Shown piece after piece: positions 23,992 through 27,854 of a stretch of 27,854 nt of DNA (positions are counted from its first letter, which is position 1; every line of letters begins with the position of its first letter). The position numbers and the translations under genes are program-made. The stretch comes from an uncultured Anaerococcus sp. Lineage in GTDB: Bacteria > Bacillota > Clostridia > Tissierellales > Peptoniphilaceae. The notes under the pieces were generated by a model. That model saw only the letters and a list, made by a program, of their open reading frames with translations. It had not been told where the DNA came from and ran no database searches. The stretch spans positions 1-27,854 of the forward strand of contig CABQOK010000001.1 of the NCBI GenBank assembly GCA_902465755.1, written 5' to 3'.

Positions 23992-23996
23992 AGATT

Positions 23997-24076
23997 AAAG
24001 CATGTTGGAAGAATTACGATTATCTTAAGTTATAGATTTATAGCTTAGGAATCATTCGTAGTCCCAACATGCTTTT
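23997..24076 (+). terminator. Long multi-segment terminator hairpin
   Basis: AAAGCATGTTGG (23997-24008) pairs with CCAACATGCTTT (24064-24075), followed by TT. Inner stems TACGA/TCGTA and CTTAAG/CTTAGG extend the hairpin, making it about 79 nt, much longer than the others here. Confidence 0.75.
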
Positions 24077-24087
24077 TGCTTGCTTAC

Positions 24088-24117
24088 TTTACAAAATTTT
24101 GATGATTTTATTATAAA
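24088..24117 (+). promoter_or_regulatory. Possible promoter of the CoADR-like gene
   Basis: TTTACA (24088-24093) with TTATAA at 17 bp or TATAAA at 18 bp. The leader to ATG 24177 is about 55 nt. Confidence 0.45.
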
Positions 24118-24176
24118 TCGGTATTTATTTCCTCTTTTGGGTAAAACTATTACTAAGTATAGAAAGAGAGGATTTT

Positions 24177-25841
24177 ATGAAAGTTGTTATAGTTGGTGCT
24201 GTTGCAGCTGGGGCTACCTTTGCTGCTAGTCTACGAAGGCTTAGCGAAGATGTCGAGATTGTAATGTTTGAGAAGGATAGGGACTTATCTTTTGGTAATT
24301 GTGAGATCCCCTATTATCTTTCCTATGATATAGAAAATTCTTCATCCCTTGTAAATAGGACTCCTGAGTCTTTCGCTAGGGGTTATAATATTAGGGCAGA
24401 AAGGTTTCACCAAGTAATCTCTATAAACAGAGAGGAAAAATACGTAGAAGTCTTAGATAAGCTAAATAATAAGAAGTTTAAGGAAACTTATGATTATCTA
24501 ATCCTTGCTCCTGGAACTAAGGAAAATCGACCATCATCTATCACAGGCTACGAGTATGACCATGTCTTCTCGGTGAAAAACGTAGTAGATGTAGAAAATA
24601 TCAGAAAATACTTGGAGGAAAACGAAGTTAAGGAAGTCTTTGTTGCTGGAGGAGGATTCGTTGCAATAGAGGCTGCAGAATCCCTCCACAAGTTTGATGG
24701 TCTAAATATCTCTATGCTTATAAGAAAGAACACCTCCCTTTTATCTATCATAGATATGGACCTTAAGGGCTTTATCAAAGATAATATTAGGGATAATGAT
24801 ATAAATATTATCGAGGACAAGTCTCTTGTAGGAATCGATAAAGATTATGTAAGATTCGATGATGATTCAAAAAAGAAGGCACATCTAGTAATACTTGCTC
24901 TAGGAGCAAGACCCCTTAGTGATCTAGCAGAGAAAGCTGGCCTTGACCTTGAGGATGATGGATCTATCAAAGTAGATGATAATTTTAGGACAAGCGATGA
25001 GGCTATTTTTGCTATAGGAGATGTTATTAATCCAAGAAACTTCCTAACAAAGAAAAAGAGCAAGCTTAATCTCGCTTGGCCTGCCCATAGACAGGCGAAA
25101 TATTTGGCGAAATATCTTCTAGAAAAAAAGGCCACTCCTCCAGACTTTATCGGAACCTTCGCCCTAAGAAGTTTCGACTTAAATATAGCTATGACAGGTC
25201 TTAATGAGAAAAGTTTAGCCGATTTGGGCATAGCTTATAAGACTTGTCTTATCGCTCATAGAGACTCTGTTGGAATTATGCCAAACTCTAAGGCAATTTA
25301 TCTTAAGTTGCTCTTTGATGGGGATAATGGAAAGATCTATGGAGCCCAGGGTCTTGGTTACGGAGTTGTAGATAAGAGGATCGATGTAATAGCTAGTATG
25401 ATTAAGCAAGAAGCTAGTATATTTGACCTCTACGACTTGGAGCTTGCCTACCAGCCCCTATATTCTACTGTAGAGGATGCTACTAATGTCCTAGCAAACC
25501 AAGCCATTAATGTCTTCGAAGGAAGGCTTAAGGATATCAAAATTCATGAATTAATCGAATCGTATAAGGATTATAGGATCTACGACCTAAGAGATAAGGC
25601 CTCTTACGAAAAGGGACATATCAAGGGTGCAATTTCTCTTGCCGGCAAAGATTTAAGGAAGGACCACGATTTTCTACCAAAGGATGAGAAGATTATCTTT
25701 TATGACGCAAATGGAGGAAAGTCTTCAAATACTGTCAAAATGCTAGCCCATTACGGTTTTGATAATATCTATATTCTCGATGGATCTTTCGTCTATTTTG
25801 AAAAGTACGATAAGATGATAGGCTCTTCAATGATTGAATAA
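24177..25841 (+). CDS. CoA-disulfide-reductase-type FAD oxidoreductase with rhodanese-like domain
   Basis: 554 residues. Residues 1-445 are a pyridine nucleotide-disulfide oxidoreductase: FAD-binding VGAVAAG (6-12), redox Cys42 in SFGNCEIPYY, NADH-binding FVAGGGFVAIEAAE (about 155-168), and the FAD motif AIFAIGDV near 280. The C-terminal 455-554 is a rhodanese-like domain with 'DLRDKASYEKGHIKGAISL'. Such fusions reduce CoA disulfides or persulfides with NAD(P)H. The rhodanese active loop should read Cys-x-x-Gly-x-Arg; here it is YDANGGKSS with Asp510 in place of Cys, so the domain is probably not a sulfurtransferase. The single Cys42 in the first domain remains. RBS GAGAGAGG upstream. Confidence 0.88.
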   Translation: MKVVIVGAVAAGATFAASLRRLSEDVEIVMFEKDRDLSFGNCEIPYYLSYDIENSSSLVNRTPESFARGYNIRAERFHQVISINREEKYVEVLDKLNNKKFKETYDYLILAPGTKENRPSSITGYEYDHVFSVKNVVDVENIRKYLEENEVKEVFVAGGGFVAIEAAESLHKFDGLNISMLIRKNTSLLSIIDMDLKGFIKDNIRDNDINIIEDKSLVGIDKDYVRFDDDSKKKAHLVILALGARPLSDLAEKAGLDLEDDGSIKVDDNFRTSDEAIFAIGDVINPRNFLTKKKSKLNLAWPAHRQAKYLAKYLLEKKATPPDFIGTFALRSFDLNIAMTGLNEKSLADLGIAYKTCLIAHRDSVGIMPNSKAIYLKLLFDGDNGKIYGAQGLGYGVVDKRIDVIASMIKQEASIFDLYDLELAYQPLYSTVEDATNVLANQAINVFEGRLKDIKIHELIESYKDYRIYDLRDKASYEKGHIKGAISLAGKDLRKDHDFLPKDEKIIFYDANGGKSSNTVKMLAHYGFDNIYILDGSFVYFEKYDKMIGSSMIE

Positions 25842-26013
25842 TAATACATTGGAAAATGATAGTATTTATGGAAATCTAATCCATTAAAACTTATCTTGAA
25901 ATTTATTTTAAATTTTTTAGAAAATAATAAGAAATAAGTAATAGATTGGTGGAATTTATCTTAAACTCCTTTAATAAAGACCCATTATTATTCCGTAAAT
26001 GATAATTTTTCCA

Positions 26014-26068
26014 ATAAAAAAGCCTTAGTGGATTTGAAATTTCTTCATCCTCCATTAAGGCTTCTTTT
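26014..26068. terminator. Bidirectional terminator
   Basis: AAGCCTTAGTGGA (26020-26032) pairs with TCCATTAAGGCTT (26051-26063), 13 bp with one G-U pair, with A and T runs on both sides. It serves the CoADR-like gene and the convergent FMN reductase. The 170 bp before it (25842-26013) is AT-rich and shows nothing I recognise. Confidence 0.85.
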
Positions 26069-26610
26069 TATGAATGTTTTCTTGCGAAATCTACATAGGC
26101 TCTTGTAGCATCTTCTACAAAAATCCTAGTGCTATCTAATAGATTTCCCTCTTCGTCAAAGAGAGTGTGGATAGCTGGTATATAAACTTCTGGTTGGTTC
26201 ATGGTGATTAGATTTACATATACAAAGCTCTGCCTTAGGGCATGATTTCCCATAGCACCTCCAGTAGATCCCATGGAGGCAGAAAATACCGCAGCAACCT
26301 TCCCATCCCATAGGTTGCCCCTTGGATCACGGCTTCCTATATCTATTACATTCTTTAGACTTGGTGCAAGGGAGCGATTGTATTCTGGGGTAAAGAAGAT
26401 ATATCCGTCACATTTTCTAAGCTCTTCTCTAATTTTTGTGTATTCCTCTATTGGATTTGCCCCATCATCATCTTGATTATAGAAAGGAAGATAAGATATA
26501 TCTATTATTTCTGCTTCATTTCCTTCATCTATAACTTTTTTTGAAAGCTCTGCAAGCTTCCTGTTAAATGATCCCTTTCTTAGGGAACCTACTAATAGTC
26601 CTATTTTCAT
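26068..26610 (-). CDS. NAD(P)H-dependent FMN reductase
   Basis: 180 residues, flavodoxin-like FMN reductase family. The phosphate-binding loop GSLRKGSFNRKLA (8-20) and the flavin-side motif 'FFTPEYNRSLAPSLKNVID' (about 76-94) are intact, as is 'FSASMGSTGGAMG' near 110. Members reduce FMN, quinones or azo compounds with NAD(P)H. The start has AAGGAGA upstream. It lies 122 bp after a MarR regulator gene on the same strand, a pairing often seen for quinone or electrophile stress, so MarR may control it. No clear promoter is seen in the gap. Confidence 0.9.
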   Translation of the reverse strand: MKIGLLVGSLRKGSFNRKLAELSKKVIDEGNEAEIIDISYLPFYNQDDDGANPIEEYTKIREELRKCDGYIFFTPEYNRSLAPSLKNVIDIGSRDPRGNLWDGKVAAVFSASMGSTGGAMGNHALRQSFVYVNLITMNQPEVYIPAIHTLFDEEGNLLDSTRIFVEDATRAYVDFARKHS

Positions 26611-26715
26611 CTTGTCTCCTTAATTAATTCTAAATCATCTCTAAAATCTTCCTTCTTAAGTCTCCTAAGCCTTCTCCTACCTTATAGCGGATCCTACCAT
26701 CCTAAATAAGCCTAG

Positions 26716-26736
26716 TTAATAGGAAGGCCCTATTAA
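26716..26736. other. Hairpin over the MarR stop codon
   Basis: TTAATAGG and CCTATTAA form a perfect 8-bp stem with a 5-nt loop, covering the marR stop. There is no T-run, so it is not a normal terminator; it may slow ribosomes or protect the message. Confidence 0.4.
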
Positions 26737-27158
26737 TTATCAATATTTGCTCCTAATTTCTTTAGAAGGCTAAGAAGAGTTGCTGTTTCCTCTTCGCTTA
26801 AGTCCTTCATATAATCATATATCATGGCCTCATTTTCTGGAATGACCTTCTCTATCACAGCCCTTCCCTCATCAGTTAGGGATAGGATAGAAACCCTCTT
26901 GTCGTTCTCATCTGTCTTTCTTTTTACATATCCCATCTTCTCAAGATTTTTAACTACAAGTGAAATAGTCCCAACACTTGATAAAATCATATCCCTCACT
27001 TGACCTATAGATAGGTCTCCTTTCGAAAAGAGAGCTTCTAGCACCATAAACTGACTGAAGGAAAGTCCATAGGTCCTTGCTATATCTAGGGTCCTCCTAT
27101 CGAGTTCCTTAACATTTTTATGAAGGCCTATGAGTATCTTTAACTTATCTTTTTCCAT
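26733..27158 (-). CDS. MarR-family transcriptional regulator
   Basis: 141 residues with the winged helix. The recognition region is 'LSIGQVRDMILSSVGTISLVVKNLEKMGYV' (about 49-78), followed by the wing 'RKTDENDKRVSILSLTDEG' (about 80-98). MarR proteins bind DNA as dimers and often sense phenols, quinones or oxidants. I chose ATG 27158, with GAGGAG five bases upstream, over GTG 27164. A 20-bp palindrome lies between the -10 and the start, as expected for self-repression. The FMN reductase downstream is the likely co-regulated gene. Effector unknown. Confidence 0.9.
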   Translation of the reverse strand: MEKDKLKILIGLHKNVKELDRRTLDIARTYGLSFSQFMVLEALFSKGDLSIGQVRDMILSSVGTISLVVKNLEKMGYVKRKTDENDKRVSILSLTDEGRAVIEKVIPENEAMIYDYMKDLSEEETATLLSLLKKLGANIDN

Positions 27159-27171
27159 TTTCACTCCTCAA

Positions 27172-27209
27172 ATATATCTAAGTAGATATATATAACTAAA
27201 TATATTATA
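27172..27209 (-). promoter_or_regulatory. MarR promoter and autoregulatory palindrome
   Basis: ATATATCTA (27172-27180) and TAGATATAT (27183-27191) form a perfect 9-bp inverted repeat with a 2-bp centre, the size of a MarR operator. TATAAT on the - strand (27209-27204) is just upstream, with no strong -35. Confidence 0.65.
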
Positions 27210-27239
27210 CCCCAAATTTCAATTGTTAAGCTCTTATCT

Positions 27240-27273
27240 AAAAAGCCCCCTAATCCTTATTGGACTTAGGGGC
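27240..27273 (-). terminator. Terminator after the PqqD-like gene
   Basis: GCCCCTAA and TTAGGGG pair across a 12-nt loop, followed by CTTTTT on the - strand. It separates the OPT-PqqD unit from marR. Another 7-bp hairpin (TAGACAA/TTGTCTA, 27283-27307) precedes it, and GATTTATAAATC (27323-27334) is a perfect palindrome of unknown use. Confidence 0.75.
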
Positions 27274-27332
27274 AAGCTTTCTTAGACAATGATTATATCC
27301 TTGTCTAGTATATTTCTATTTCGATTTATAAA

Positions 27333-27653
27333 TCAATATTTTATAAATTTATTTTTCTCTAAGTTTCTTAGGTATTGGCCTAGCCTTTCGTATAAGGGAT
27401 GGGCTTCCTTCCCATAAGATTCTTCTAGGATTTCTCCTATATCTTCTATGGTATTTTCCCCGTTTATGGCTTCCCAGACTGTATTTCCCATTCCTTCTAG
27501 CCTTACTCTTGTAATTTTGGGCTTATGCCAGATTTTCTGAGCTAGTTTGTGGTTTAGGCCGGTGTGGACCATGAGGATGGTGTAGGTTTTACTTTCCTCA
27601 TCATAGTCATAGTCCACGTTTTTCTTGGGGATTTTCTCTAAATCAAGCTTCAT
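27333..27653 (-). CDS. PqqD-family peptide-binding protein
   Basis: 106 residues. 'RVRLEGMGNTVWEAINGENTIEDIGEIL' (about 50-77) followed by a helical 'LYERLGQYLRNLEKNKFIKY' is the PqqD/RRE fold: three strands and three helices. Known members bind the leader of a ribosomally made peptide and present it to a modifying enzyme. No radical SAM enzyme or precursor peptide is visible in the window. Its ATG lies inside the end of the OPT transporter gene (11-bp overlap). It could serve the transporter, or a peptide system encoded upstream outside the window. Confidence 0.72.
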   Translation of the reverse strand: MKLDLEKIPKKNVDYDYDEESKTYTILMVHTGLNHKLAQKIWHKPKITRVRLEGMGNTVWEAINGENTIEDIGEILEESYGKEAHPLYERLGQYLRNLEKNKFIKY

Positions 27654-27854
27654 TTTTACCCTTCTTCAAACTAGCTTTCGCCTTAGTATAGATTAGTACG
27701 CCCAAAAGGATAAATATTACTACAGAAGCCTCTTGGCTTAGGGCAAATTTCTCAGATATATTTATAAAATCTGCTAGAGTCTTGCCTTTAACAGGAATTA
27801 GAGCAAGGATTGCAAGTATTATTCCCATGATGCCTTCGCCAGCAATAAGACCTG
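27643..27854 (-). CDS. C-terminus of an OPT-family oligopeptide transporter (partial)
   Basis: The gene enters from the right edge; about 70 codons are visible. GLIAGEGIMGIILAIL followed by two more hydrophobic stretches and a short Lys-rich tail matches the end of OPT (oligopeptide/YSL-type) transporters, where SGLIAGE is a common motif. They import peptides or metal chelates by proton symport. The call rests on a short region. Its last 11 bases overlap the PqqD-like gene, so the two are translated together. Confidence 0.65.
   Translation of the reverse strand, partial: GLIAGEGIMGIILAILALIPVKGKTLADFINISEKFALSQEASVVIFILLGVLIYTKAKASLKKGKNEA

Noticed and set aside
25842..26013. Small gene or RNA in the gap after the CoADR-like gene
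   Set aside because: AT-rich with no ribosome site plus frame and no stable fold seen by eye.
1..27854. CRISPR array, prophage or defence island
   Set aside because: No regularly spaced repeats, phage genes, nuclease or toxin-antitoxin pair were seen. The XRE-DUF3169 pair lacks toxin features.

Overview
The window looks like chromosome of an AT-rich, anaerobic, Gram-positive bacterium. A Peptoniphilaceae/Tissierellia member (Anaerococcus-like) is my best guess. The evidence is AT-rich third positions, strong AGGAG-type ribosome sites, several near-consensus sigma-A promoters, a T-box ahead of thrS, rubrerythrin and a CoA-disulfide-reductase-like flavoprotein. The genus is inferred; no rRNA or tRNA gene lies in the window to confirm it.

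Region 1 (1-8.0 kb) holds the tail of a DUF3021-like membrane protein and two small membrane-anchored proteins, one DUF5301-like. It continues with an XRE regulator plus DUF3169 membrane protein pair behind two matching palindromes, nagB, rubrerythrin under Fur/PerR-type boxes, pgi, a CPBP membrane protease with an unknown membrane protein, and an unknown polytopic membrane protein. Region 2 (8.03-9.85 kb) is a complete-looking group IIC intron with its reverse transcriptase. It sits right behind the terminator of the next gene, and its 3' end now supplies the stop codon of the convergent membrane gene.

Region 3 (9.85-14.7 kb, leftward) is T-box, thrS, an ATP-grasp carboxylate-amine ligase and a MATE transporter. 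Region 4 (14.8-21.1 kb) has a lone mannose-family PTS EIIA, then a leftward six-gene carbohydrate ABC operon: binding lipoprotein, two permeases, UgpC/MsmK-type ATPase, a GatB-type PTS EIIB and a cysteine-cluster Gfo/Idh/MocA oxidoreductase. A consensus promoter with a GGTA-TACC palindrome drives it.

Region 5 (21.5-25.9 kb, rightward) is galE with a sugar-phosphate nucleotidyltransferase, a lone mannose-family PTS EIIB, and a CoADR-type FAD oxidoreductase whose rhodanese domain lacks the catalytic cysteine. Region 6 (26-27.85 kb, leftward) is an OPT-family peptide transporter tail overlapping a PqqD-like gene, then a MarR regulator with its own palindrome and an FMN reductase.

Together the genes centre on amino-sugar and hexose handling (nagB, pgi, galE, nucleotidyltransferase, ABC uptake, PTS subunits) and on oxidative or redox defence (rubrerythrin, flavoproteins). 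Most items belong to known families. The more unusual points are the intron's effect on a neighbouring stop codon, the PTS EIIB inside an ABC operon, the OPT-PqqD overlap and the clear autoregulatory operator layouts.
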